This document shows, piece by piece, positions 13,701 to 23,155 of a DNA stretch of 64,000 nucleotides. A model generated the notes under the pieces. It did no database searches. It was not told where the DNA came from and saw only the letters and a program-made list of their open reading frames with translations. Source of the stretch: Heterocephalus glaber (lineage: Eukaryota; Chordata; Mammalia; Rodentia; Bathyergidae); NCBI RefSeq assembly GCF_000247695.1, contig NW_004624854.1:4848393-4912392 (forward strand). Direction: 5' to 3'. The stretch's first letter is position 1; each line of letters begins with the position of its first letter. Made by a program: the position numbers and the translations under genes.

Positions 13701-14116
13701 ATAATCAATTCCACCTATCTGCATCTCGGAGCCCCAGATTTAAAGGCTGCCTTTTATTTGATATCAGACCACACTTTCAATTAAAGCCGCACAACCATCA
13801 GGCTTCCCCACCTGAAATCAGAACCTCTACCCAGGGAGAGAAGGTGACCCCAGGCCTTGGTGCCAAACCAAACAATGCCACTTCCCTGCTCTCCAGCAGC
13901 AGCTTCTACCTCTTCCATGTGGACCAGCATTTTAAATAACCTCTGTAACTACACCTCAGTTTACTATCCAGATATCAAATTAATATTCCAAAAGCAGGAT
14001 TCACACATCTCATGTTACAACCTCCCTCACCGCCAACACCCCCGTCAGGAAGAAGAAAAAGTTCGATTCCCAAACGAAAGCTACTGTGCCCAAAGTTCTT
14101 CTGGAAACGCGCTTGG
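10746..14116. other. Intronic stretch without recognised features
   Basis: AT-rich at 10740-11010 and 12830-13500, otherwise of average composition. Open frames up to 131 codons occur on both strands but show no family resemblance, overlap one another and lack splice context. A weak LTR-like end ('gggctgggtgtttgccacttgcaatcaac') lies near 12380-12430. A poly(A) run of about 15 sits at 12888-12902. Confidence 0.6.
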
Positions 14117-14444
14117 TGCTATGGTCTGAGAGTTGTGTGCATGGGAAACCAGGGCGTTGAGAGCTGATCACCAACATGATGGCTCAGGAGGTGGAGCCTG
14201 CAGGAGGTGATGAGATCCTAAGGCTGAGCCTGCTCGAAGAGATCAGGGCTCTGATAAAAAAGGCTGCACACAGCAGCCCCCCTCCACCACGGGACACAAT
14301 GAGAAGACAGCATTTATGGAGCAGACACTGAATCCATCAGCCCCTTCATCCTAGAATTCCCAGAACCATGAGAAATAAATCTCTGCAGTTTACAAACTAC
14401 CTAATGTACAGTATTTTGCTATAGCAGCCTAGATGAACTAAGAC
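14117..14444 (+). repeat. MaLR-type LTR
   Basis: Starts 'tgctatggtctgagag' and ends 'tttgctatagcagcctagatgaactaagaca', both diagnostic ends of MLT1/MST-class MaLR LTRs. 'catgagaaataaatctctgcagttta' supplies the AATAAA signal. Nearly complete solo LTR. Confidence 0.75.
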
Positions 14445-15172
14445 AGCTGGATATGGAGGAAAGAAAGGTATACGTGATGAAAACTCATACAACTTATAAC
14501 TGTGCACATGCTTTTTAAAATGTATTAGTTCCATTAGAGTTATATATGTTCCCCTATTTATATCATGTTATGATGTTTTATTTCTTTATATTTCCTCCTC
14601 AAACTGACAGAAAAACGAACCCTGAACCAATAAACCAGTTCTTCAGATGAGCACTGTTCAAAGAGGGAAAGAAAATTCAGGCACAAGACAGAAACCCACT
14701 GAAACTACTTCCCTCCTCCCTTCCTGTTCCTTTCTCTGCAACCCGTATGGGTAACCAAGGCTGTGTTTCCTTGGCTGAGTTAAGAGCACACTTTCACCTC
14801 CCGAGTGCAAGAGCTGTGTTTTATTTCAACTCCTGAAAGGCCACTTAGAAATGTATTTTTTATTCATGCTCTAGAGAACCTGCCAAAGCAGCACTATGAA
14901 ATCCTTTACAGAGGATGTTTGCAATGCAGGTGTCTGTTATTGTATATACATTTACACAACTGCACTGCTGTGTCCACTGAGAGCATGCCCAGCCCATCTC
15001 CAGGGACCAAGCACCTATCCTTAAGTGGTAAAATAGACTCTCCTAATGACACATGTCAAGAAGGTTCACATCTTTTTGGAAAGTTTACTGTCTTGAATTT
15101 TAATGAGTAGCTTTTCTCAATGATTAGACTTTGCTAATCCTATTCAGGAAGACTCTGAACAGATGTTCTTCC

Positions 15173-15265
15173 AAGAGTAGGAACTAAGTCATTCCGGCGC
15201 CTGCCTCGCAAGCGCAAGGTCCCGAGTTCGATCCCTGACAAAAAAAAAAAAAGAGTAGGAACTAA
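15173..15265 (+). repeat. 5'-truncated tRNA-derived SINE with perfect 15-bp target-site duplication
   Basis: SINE body 15188-15250 starts inside the element (cattccggcgcctgcctcgc) and runs through caaggtcccgagttcgatcc, the tRNA B-box, to a poly(A) tail. The duplication aagagtaggaactaa lies at 15173-15187 and 15251-15265 without a mismatch, so the insertion is recent. The A-box half is absent. Confidence 0.93.
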
Positions 15266-15340
15266 ACTCTTCCCTTCCTTTCCAGTGCAAGACTGTGCCT
15301 TGGGAAAGAGGGGGTCAGCAAACATTCAAAACTCTATAAG

Positions 15341-15427
15341 GGGGCCGGGGATTTAGCTCAGTGGTGCCGCCACCTGCCTCACAAATGCAAGGTCCCAAAT
15401 TCGATCCCTGGTACCAAAAAAAAAAAA
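15341..15427 (+). repeat. Full-length tRNA-derived SINE (ID-like)
   Basis: Complete element: ggggccggggatttagctca (A-box), cctgcctcacaaatgc, ggtcccaaattcgatccc (B-box), ggtacc and poly(A). Target-site duplication aaactctat(a/g)aggg has one mismatch. It lies 132 bp into MYO1B intron 2 in antisense orientation and supplies a T-tract plus TACCAG on the gene strand. Confidence 0.93.
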
Positions 15428-15552
15428 CTCTATGAGGGATAAACAAGTACCTCTGGTCTCTAAGGAACAGAGGGGGGAAAAAAGAGTGAGGTAGAAAAGC
15501 CTTCTGTCTGCCACAAAATGCGAAGCCTAAACACCACACGTGGTCTCCCTAT

Positions 15553-15558
15553 ACTCAC
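15553..15558 (-). promoter_or_regulatory. MYO1B: MYO1B exon 2 splice donor
   Basis: The minus strand reads GAGATATAT then GTGAGTATA. GTGAGT is a strong donor, although the last exon base is T rather than the preferred G. The junction falls after the Tyr codon of NEIY, where the conserved protein continues in the next exon, so the frame is phase 0. Open reading continues only about 20 codons into the intron with unrelated residues before a stop. Confidence 0.9.
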
Positions 15559-15684
15559 ATATATCTCATTGTGGTCGAAACGCTTCTTGAGGTTGTTGAT
15601 GAAGGTCTCCTCATTGAGAGGTTCCAGGAGAACCATATCTCCAACTCCAATCATGTTGTCCAGAAGTGATGTTTTCACCTCCAT
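15559..15684 (-). CDS. MYO1B: MYO1B coding part of exon 2, start placed at downstream ATG
   Basis: This is the 126-bp coding segment if translation starts at the only ATG that fits. The codon at 15693-15691 is GTG, where other mammals are expected to have the initiator ATG of Met-Ala-Lys-Met. The ATG three codons downstream lies in AAAATGG, a strong Kozak context. Using it removes three residues from the disordered N-terminus and leaves the motor domain untouched. A GTG start or a base error in the assembly are the alternatives. Confidence 0.75.
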
Positions 15685-15702
15685 TTTGGCCACAGTCTGC
15701 GG
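15559..15702 (-). CDS. MYO1B: MYO1B exon 2 (first coding exon), unconventional myosin-Ib N-terminus
   Basis: Myosin-Ib is a class I, single-headed, membrane-binding actin motor. It links actin to plasma and endosomal membranes and is tension-sensitive. Read on the minus strand, the exon encodes MEVKTSLLDNMIGVGDMVLL and continues to ...KKRFDHNEIY, the extreme N-terminus ahead of the motor P-loop; the ATP-binding motifs lie in later exons outside the window. Coding runs from the ATG at 15684 down to 15559 (42 codons) and ends in phase 0 at a GTGAGT donor (15558-15553). The upstream boundary is a pyrimidine-rich tract ending CCTCCAG, giving an acceptor at 15702/15703; a second CAG six bases on gives an alternative start at 15696. 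The family's usual first codons read Met-Ala-Lys-Met; here the first is GTG (15693-15691), so the in-frame ATG at 15684, with A at -3 and G at +4, is the likely start. Human myosin-Ib has DHSEIY where this reads DHNEIY (from memory). Identity is near certain. Confidence 0.95.
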
Positions 15703-15725
15703 CTGGAGGAGAGAGGAAAAGGAAT
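15703..15725 (-). promoter_or_regulatory. MYO1B: Intron 1 polypyrimidine tract and 3' splice site of MYO1B
   Basis: On the minus strand this reads as an almost unbroken C/T run (TTCCTTTTCCTCTCTCCTCCAG) directly in front of exon 2, with AG at 15704-15703. The sequence CCGCAG follows, so a tandem acceptor six bases downstream (NAG-type alternative) is possible. Both choices leave the ATG at 15684 inside the exon and change only the 5'UTR by six bases. Confidence 0.85.
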
Positions 15726-16174
15726 GGGTTTAAATGAGGGACAATGTTTCAGATGGGTTCTTGGCACTGCTGGAGAAATGACCCTCAGCGGCCTCACAAA
15801 ATGTCATAACCTCTGCTCCTTCCCACTACGTCAGGAGCTTTTGCCTTGATGCCACTGCTCCATTGGCCAAGCTTTGGCCGAAACTGAACCTCCTTCCCAG
15901 TCCACCTCCCCAAGCAAAGTCCATGCACAGAAAGAACAGCTAGGAAACCATATCTCCACGATCTCTAGACCATATGCTCTCCCCAAGTGAGATTGCAAAC
16001 TGTCAGCAAAGGAACCCAACCCGTCCTTCCCTCGGGCCAAGCAAACCAATGTCAGACCTGAACTGTGAACCTCCTTCTGAACCTCCTTCCTGGGGGATAA
16101 CATCTGCCAGCACTGCACCACAAAGCTGAGTGCATTTCCCCAAGAAATACTGTTTGCAAAATGTCCACGGAACT

Positions 16175-16300
16175 TGACATGCACAAATTAATTCAATCCT
16201 CACAATAGCTCTACAAGGTAGGCATTGTTATCTCCATCACCAGAAAAGTGAAGCTCACAGAGATTAAGAACCTTACTGTAATTACTTTCTGCATGTAGCG
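16175..16300 (-). repeat. MIR SINE
   Basis: 'aattaattcaatcctcacaatagctctacaaggtaggcattgttatctccatca' followed by 'agattaagaaccttactg' is the reverse-oriented MIR core. Confidence 0.75.
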
Positions 16301-18035
16301 TTAATCACATCACCACGCATAACATTGCATTTATGGGAAAAAATATTCCACACACGCAAAACTAACTCAGAAAACACAACCAACTGTAAATGATGCCTAC
16401 AGTATTAATATAACCTGCCAAGAGTGACTTCTGCATTTTTAATCCTCATCCCAACAGACATGCCACCATGCCAGCAAAATCAAGTGGACAGGAAATGATT
16501 GGCCAAAAACATTACAGTTTCCCTTTGGCTGAATGGGAAAGACTACTGAGGCCACAACCTGCCCTCACTCCTAACATACATGCTGGCATGGCACAGGGGA
16601 ACACTAAATCCCCAGGGCTCTCAATGTGACCGCTGCAGAGAGTACTGAGTTTCTTTCAACATTTGAACACAACAGCATGTATGAAGTGTACATAGCATGT
16701 GGCATATGCATGTGCTCATCTGTGGTACTTTTTCTAAAATCACCAAGATATAGAAATAAACTCACCTGGGCCATTCTAAATGGCAGCAACACAGAAGACA
16801 GCTCTATATAACTTCTGTCCGAATGCTGCAGAACACTTGCGTACACTCACAAACACTTACACGCGTGCACACCCCAGCAGTGAGTGCAAAGCACTCTTGT
16901 CCCACAGGGAGGCTGATCCGCTAGCTCAAGTCTTAGCAATTTACACAAGTGTCCTCTCTTCTAATCTAGAACACCCAGCAGATGTCTCAAAGGCAACAGA
17001 AACTACATTTAGTTGGAAGGTCTCCAAGACAACTGGAAAGGAGTAGTAATTGATTATTATTCAGGGCTAGTAATTCATCTGAAGCCACAAACATATGTTT
17101 CATTTCTGACCATATTGAAAAAAAAATTTTTCTGGCTCTGGGAAACCATAAAAGAACACTAAGATGAAACCAAAAGATTCTCCAACAAACAAGAACTACC
17201 AAGAGGGAAGTATTTAACACTCATAAGAAAAAGAGAGGAATTATTTCATTAATTGTTTAAAATTTCATGCCAACTACACCTGGCAGAAGTAGTTCCAGAC
17301 ATCACTAAAACACAACAATGCTGTCCCAAGAATGGTTGTGTTTTGCAGCAGGCCAGGCTCTGTTTTAGAACAGAGCAGATGAGGGTGGGAGGCAGCTGCT
17401 GTTTTCTGGGCATGGAGCAGGAGCCTGGAAACAGCGGGGCTGGTGCCAACGACCCCGGAGAGGCGTGCACAGGGACAGCGCTGAGTGCCCAACCTTTGTC
17501 TCCATAAATCAACCCGAAATCAGGTTTCCAGTTCCCAGACTCATGTGATGCCAAAAGCACTCGAGTTGCAATGCATTACATGTAATTTGGCAGACGAGGG
17601 AAGACGAGGGAAGGCGGCTGAGAGGTTAAGAGGAAAGTCAGCCGAAGGAGGAGGGTTTCAAAAATAACTACCTCAACCCAGCAATTTCAATTAAGCAAGG
17701 TGGCTGAGTGGGAACCCTCTGCCCCAGGTGGATCTTGGTACGTGGTCTATTTACAGGAACAGCTGCACAAAGACAACAGCACTCTGCTGCAGGTAGTTAC
17801 GCAGCTGATCTAACTGCACCCAGACCTGCTTCACCACGCAGCATATCCAGACACAAGTTTCAAGAAGGTTTGTGGGGCTCCTAGTTTTCACACCTCTGTC
17901 GCAATCTCATAGTCCAAAGTGGAAGGAGGAGAGGGGAGGCCAAGACAAATGCTGTTACAGGCACTCAATCAGAAGCGGAAAACTGAAAACACAATTTTTG
18001 CAAACCAAGATATAACACCAAAGCAAACCGAAATG

Positions 18036-18425
18036 AAATCTTGGAAGGGGCCTATATGTCCATCAATAGATAACGGGATAGAGAAAATGTGGTATTTATA
18101 CAAAATGCTATAAAGAAGATAACTCTGAATCATTTTGTAGGAAAACAGATGCACCTTGAGACTATAAGGTCAAGTGAAATAAATCAAGACACACAAGCTT
18201 AAATATCGCATGGCTTCTCTTCTACGAGAAACCTGAAATATAAATGAATTAGAGAGAAAAATAAAAGGAAATAGGAAGCAGAGAGATAGATCTTTTGTAA
18301 ATGCAAAGGGGACCAAGAGATGAGGGGAGAGAGGGGATGAAAAAGGAATTGAGATGTGTTGTGTACGTATACCAATCCCGCAATGTAACCATGATGCACT
18401 GCAGCGCACTAATAAAAATTAAAAC
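18036..18425 (+). repeat. L1 3' end (rodent-type 3'UTR)
   Basis: 'atatgtccatcaatagataacgggatagagaaaatgtggtatttatac' marks the ORF2 end. 'caccttgagactataaggtcaagtgaaataaatcaagacaca' follows, then a purine-rich 3'UTR and the terminus 'actaataaaaattaaaac'. 5'-truncated as usual for L1. Confidence 0.85.
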
Positions 18426-18779
18426 ATACAATAAGGAGATTTATTTAGTCATTCAAGCAATTTTGGATTTTAGCCTTTTAGCATCTACATACGGGGAAGG
18501 TACGGTGACAGCTATAAAAAGAGGGCCAGAAACAGCACAAGGGCACTGCCAGGCCTCCTCACAAACAGACTGTGAACGCCACCTCCAGGCTGGGTTTAGC
18601 CTCTCTGACATCTCGGTGAAATGAGTCGGTGCATTTGCTCCACCAAAAGAAACTGACTTGGTTTCTCCTGTGACAGAGCTATGCTCCCATGGGAACAGAA
18701 CTCAGAATCACTTGCAAACCCAACATTCCCATAAACTGTCAGGGCTCACAGGGGGCTAAAGGGAGAATTAAATGAGGTG

Positions 18780-19740
18780 TGTGCCCCGCTGTGGACACTG
18801 TTTACAGGCATGTATGTGTGTATGCCCAATGTGTCGATAAACAAAGCTGTGACAGCTTTAAAGAGATTCTTGGATCGGGGATGCAGCACCACTTGCAGCC
18901 AAATGAACTCCTTCGCAATGTATTTAAACTTGGAACCCTGGTGATGCTGGATGCTGCAGTGCTTAAAACGACGAAGACTTCTCGTTTTGAAAGGCATTTA
19001 CATAACTCTGAGGCTTTCAAAGCACAGACAAAAGCTTGAAGCAAAAGTCGGGATGAGAGCAGATGTTGGAGGATTCTTCTAGATTGTTTTGTACTTGATG
19101 ACTGTTTTCTAATTTCTTTTCCTATTTTTAATGTACATAAGCCTTAGAAACAGTTTTTATCTTGGGTCAAGTTACATCATTTTTGTAGCAGGGGTGGTTT
19201 ATATATTACTTCTAACTTGATGTACAGTATTGTAAATGACATTCTGATTGTTGAATATTCTCTAAATATAATCAGTAAACATGAATAAAGTGTAATGTTT
19301 GGTCATGTCCTATTTAAGGAGAGCAAAGAAGATGGTATTTCACTTGATTTCATGTTGAAAAGGGTTTGATTTCTTATACTGTGCTTGTCAAAATATTGGC
19401 AATTTTAATAAGATACATACAAGATAATTAAGTTAATATCTTAAATTTGAATTCTGGATACAATTTTTAGACGTTAGTCCCTGGGAAAAAGCTGCTATAT
19501 TTTACATTTTAAATGGAATGTAGCTATTTCAATTCTGTCACTAGGATGCACAAAGGAATTATACACTGGAGTTTGCAGAGCTACACTAAGGGCCATTCGT
19601 TCATTGCCTCTGCTGGGAGTTCACAGTGAGTTACCCGGAAAGGCTGCGGATCTGAACCTCCCAGGGCAGGGACGCTCACTCTATCTGCTGTGTGAGACCT
19701 CATTCTCATCACTTGGAAATAAAGATCTTTTCACACCAAA
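18780..19740 (+). pseudogene. 3'UTR-like single-copy segment with short open frame, possible retrocopy or nested transcript
   Basis: An open frame (18779-19039, 86 codons) ends ...SRFERHLHNSEAFKAQTKA. About 700 bp of AT-rich sequence follows with the texture of a mammalian 3'UTR: tgtacagtattgtaaatgac, polyadenylation signals AATAAA at about 19284 and about 19720, and runs of ATTTT. It is on the strand opposite MYO1B. I do not recognise the protein. No poly(A) tail or target-site duplication is visible, so a processed pseudogene is not proven. A terminal exon of a non-coding RNA nested in MYO1B intron 1, or conserved non-coding DNA, are alternatives. The frame may be chance. Confidence 0.3.
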
Positions 19741-19868
19741 AGTGCTTGCTTTCTAATAGAAGTAACAGTTTTATAAGTTAGGGGTACAGAGTTCAAAATA
19801 CACAAGCCAGGTAGGAATGTTTGCAAACTTTAAAATGAAATAAATTACCAATGTAAAATTGGGATCTA

Positions 19869-19975
19869 GGGGCCAGGGATTTAGCTCAGTGGTGCCGCTG
19901 CCTGCCTGGCAAGTGCAAGGTCCCGAGTTTGATCCCTGGTACCAAAAAAATTTAAAAATTAAAAAAAATAAAATG
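19869..19975 (+). repeat. Full-length tRNA-derived SINE
   Basis: gggccagggatttagctcag, gcctgcctggcaagtgc, ggtcccgagtttgatccctg, ggtacc, then an A-rich tail interrupted by ttt. The target-site duplication of about 16 bp (taaaat(t/g)gggatctag) repeats on both sides with one or two differences. Antisense to MYO1B, and it also offers TACCAG after a T-rich tract on the gene strand. Confidence 0.92.
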
Positions 19976-20989
19976 GGGATCTAGCTACTGACTTTTAAGA
20001 ATATTTCTGTTTGGTTGTCTTGAGGCTTTTTTTTTTTTTAATGAAAAGTTGTAAGCTTTTTGGTAATGTATTAAAATTTAATAAGTCCATTCAAATGATA
20101 TAATTTAAATAATATGCACAGTTTAGAACCCATAGACTTGTTTCTTTGATTTTCTTGCTGCAGAGAACAGTTGAGAGATGGGAGGCATGGACCTAAAGTA
20201 CCAAAATCACTTCTGATATTCTTACCGCACTAGGTTTCTTCCACTCCCTCCCACATCCCCAGCTACCCCCAGAAGGGCTGAGCAGCTGCTAGGGGCAGAC
20301 CCCTGGCTGGCTAGGGCATCGTAGTTGGAGTCCCATCTCTTGGGTCCAGGACAGTGGAGATGAATTGGGATCTAGGTCTTGAATTTATATTTCCTTATAT
20401 CCTAACTAGGTTGGTCCACGGAGAAGAGATTGCAGAAGAGTGGGCTTTTTTTCTAAATTTCCTGTGAGAATGAATTTTTACTAAAGCCACAGTTGAATAA
20501 TAGTACTTCTAGGCTTACAAGGAAAAGAGCCTCCTGCTCAATCCTTGCCCATCCCAGGAGGTATTCAGCCTTATTTTTTTTTCTGGCAGCCCAATTTCGT
20601 GTTTCTAAGTAATATACAGCTATTTCTTAGTTTATTATTTTTAGATATTTGTCTATGTCCTATTATGACAAGATTTGTCTTTTTTATTCCCCCTTTCTTA
20701 TCCCAGTACATTTTTTGGTTAATCAATACTTATCATTTGCATAATTTTAACCATATTTCTGTTTTCACTCCTGAGCTATTTTATTGTACTTACATATTTA
20801 TTAATATTTAGAAAAAACAATTAAAAGAAAAAAAAGCTGTGCATGGAGCTACATGCACATTCACACATGCAGGGATATAGACACAGACATAGGTGTACAC
20901 AGACATACGGGTATCCTCTCTTCCAAGCCCTATGGGATGCTATGCTGTTCCGGGGAAGCCACGTCTACCCCATGCTCCAAGAAATAGCA

Positions 20990-21433
20990 TGTGATCCATG
21001 CTAAGCCTGCAACACATCTCCCACCCATTGTAACTGACTCAAGGCCGGGTGAGGTGACTGAACCCAAACCTCTTTGGTGTGGAATATGGGGACAAAGGTT
21101 CTCTCTGGCTCCAGATGGTGTGACTGGCCTACATGACACTTGGAACAGCTGCAGCCGTTTCTGCCTCCAAGGAAGGCTGGTCCCAGAAGGAAGACAACAC
21201 ATGGAGGAAGGTGGGGCAGGAAAATTGCTGAGAATAATTAGTGATGGGGCCCTAATTAATGTCACAAATCTCTAGATCAAGTTGCTCTTGACGCTTGCTC
21301 CTTCATCTCACAAGCTTTCAGTGACGTAAGCCAATTAGTTCTCTTTATTGTTGAAGGTGACTGGGTTGGACTTTCTATTATTTGTAACAGAAAGCATCTT
21401 ACCTAATAAAAGAAACTGGTACCAGGAAGTGGA
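20990..21433 (+). repeat. MaLR/ERVL LTR 3' part followed by primer-binding-site-like sequence
   Basis: 'caattagttctctttattgttgaaggtgactgggttggactttct' and 'ttgtaacagaaagcatcttacctaata' resemble an ancient MaLR LTR 3' end. It runs directly into aactggtaccaggaagtggaa (21415-21435), which resembles the tRNA-Leu primer-binding region that follows ERVL-class 5' LTRs. About 70 bp of likely internal sequence follows. The left boundary is uncertain. Confidence 0.5.
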
Positions 21434-21510
21434 ATGTTATAAGTAACACCAAAAAGCAGGGACTGGCTGAGCTAAGGCATAGGGTAGAGGGCATAATCAC
21501 CTCCGATCAT

Positions 21511-21922
21511 CTGTATTAGTCATTTTCTCATCACTGAGACACGTGCCTGACACCCTCAATGTAAAGAAGAAAAGCTTTGTTTTGGCTCAGTTTCAGAAGT
21601 TTCAGTCCATGGTCAGCTGGTTCTAGGGCAGGAAAGCATGGAGGAAAAGCCTGGGTAGAAGAAAGCTGCTCACATCATGGGAGCCCAGGGAGCAGAAAAG
21701 AGAAAGGAAGAGCCAGAGAGCGAGATTTACCTTCCAGGTCACACTCCAGTGCCTCACCTCTTCCAACCAGAATCCTCCTCCCGACAGCACATTCAGTTCT
21801 AAACTCATCAGTGGATCAATCCACTGATTGAGTATAGCGCCCCTATGATCCAATCACCTCGTAAAAGCCCCACCTCTGAACACATGAGACTTTGGGGGCC
21901 ACCCTATATCTAACCATCACAA
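21511..21922 (-). repeat. MST/MLT-class MaLR LTR
   Basis: Reverse-oriented LTR: 'ctgtattagtcattttctcat', 'gcctgacaccctc', 'ggctcagtttcagaagtttcagtccatgg', 'gaaagctgctcacatcatgg', 'ttccaaccagaatcctcc', 'tccaatcacctcgtaaaagcccc', 'acatgagactttgggggcca' and 'ctaaccatcac'. This order fits rodent MST/ORR-like MaLR LTRs and is nearly complete. Confidence 0.75.
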
Positions 21923-23023
21923 TATCTAACACTGAAACTTGGCTGAGCCACGGCCTTGAGCCTTGGACCTTGTCCCTGCAACATCAGAGAATTTGAGAAA
22001 ATTCAGGATGCCAGCCAGGGTATGGGTTAGGAAACCTGGCCTGTCCGAAAGGTCAGAGAGGCAACATGGCGCTGTGCGGAAGGATTCCAAGCCTGAGACA
22101 GGGATAACCAGGCCACTGTGAAGATGCAGAATCCAACCTGTGCCTCCACGTTCTATGCGCCCAGGTAGTCTGCATTCATCAAGAACTACAGCATCTGCAG
22201 AGAGCCAAGGCCAGGAGATAACTCCCGGCCCAGCTTCTAGTTTTAACACCATAAGACTTGGCAGTATCTTTGGTCTGGGTTACTAGTCCGTGGAAGTAAA
22301 TAAACCTTAAAAAGCAACTACATTTTTAAGGGAGCTATAGTGCCCAGCAAGTCTGGCTGACAGTGACTTATGACTGTCTGATCCTAAGATAATCAGCCCC
22401 CAACTCATAAGAACAAAAAAAGAACTACTAAAACACAGCAGACCCCAACGAAGTCCTCCTCTTCCCAACACTCCTCTCTGACATGGCCAAGGAAAACAAA
22501 TGGATAAAGATCTTGCAGAGCAGAAGCCGTGACTGCATCTTCAGCCACACAGGTATACTATGCTGGCTGTGCCACTGCATTTTAAGTACAGGTGTGGTGA
22601 GAAAAGGTACAAGAGTGTTGGGCAGACAAGGGGAGGAGCGGAGCAGACACTCGTCTTCTGCCTGTCCTCCCCATGCCGTGGGACACTGTCAGTATACAGC
22701 CCTCCCACTGCCATCCTGGAGTCCCTGGTGCTGCGTGATCTTGTAAAAGGTCCTGCTCAATTTCCCTCATAGGGGAACTGCCTATTCATACCCTCTAGTC
22801 ACTTAAAAATTGTTTTGTTTTTTCCTACGATCAATGTTCCTTTTCACCTTTTGTTATTGTGTTTTTTCAAGCATAAGCACTGGAAACATTTCCTAGTGTG
22901 CAGCTTCTCTATATGCTGTGTTCCTATCTTCTGTTGAAGATTTGTTTTAATCTCTTGCATGGTGTCTAATTAATGCATCAGTCATTTCTGTGTGTTTATT
23001 TCTTGATTAAAATATCCTCCTTT

Positions 23024-23155
23024 CCAGGTTCGGTGGCACACACTTGTAATCCCAGCACTTTGAGAAGTCAAGGCAGGAGGATCATGAGTTCAAGTGCAGC
23101 CTGAGTGACTTAGCACCTTAGAGACATCATCTCAAAATAAAAAGGGTTGGGATCC
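23024..23155 (+). repeat. B1 SINE, diverged, with ID-like remnant
   Basis: 'ccaggttcggtggcacacacttgtaatcccagcac', 'aaggcaggaggatcatgag', 'cctgagtgacttagcacc', 'catctcaaaataaaaag', then 'gggttgggat', which may be the decayed start of the ID half of a B1-dID composite. Confidence 0.8.

Larger units (their letters stand above)
1..15558 (-). other. MYO1B: MYO1B intron 2 (partial; continues past the left edge)
   Basis: Everything left of exon 2 is read as intron 2, because no further MYO1B coding exon is visible (the next one would begin Thr-Tyr-Ile-Gly). It contains two antisense-facing B1 SINEs (3437, 9003), MIR copies (6370, 8555, 9340), MaLR-type LTR remnants (about 1420, 3965, 8390, 10550, 14117), an L1 3' scrap (5893) and two tRNA-SINEs next to the exon. 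The stretches 1-1400, 1920-3430, 4270-5890, 6560-8380, 9560-10540 and 10750-14110 show no feature I recognise beyond short purine or A-rich runs. All longer frames there are chance. Confidence 0.8.

Noticed and set aside
15341..15427. tRNA gene
   Set aside because: It has A- and B-box similarity but ends in ggtacc plus poly(A) with target duplications, lacks a foldable acceptor stem, and recurs at 19869, 30479, 32808, 53494 and 56491. It is a SINE.
15460..15558. Extension of the MYO1B frame beyond Tyr into VSIGRPRVVF
   Set aside because: This is intron read-through after the GTGAGT donor. The residues do not match myosin-Ib, which continues Thr-Tyr-Ile-Gly in the next exon.
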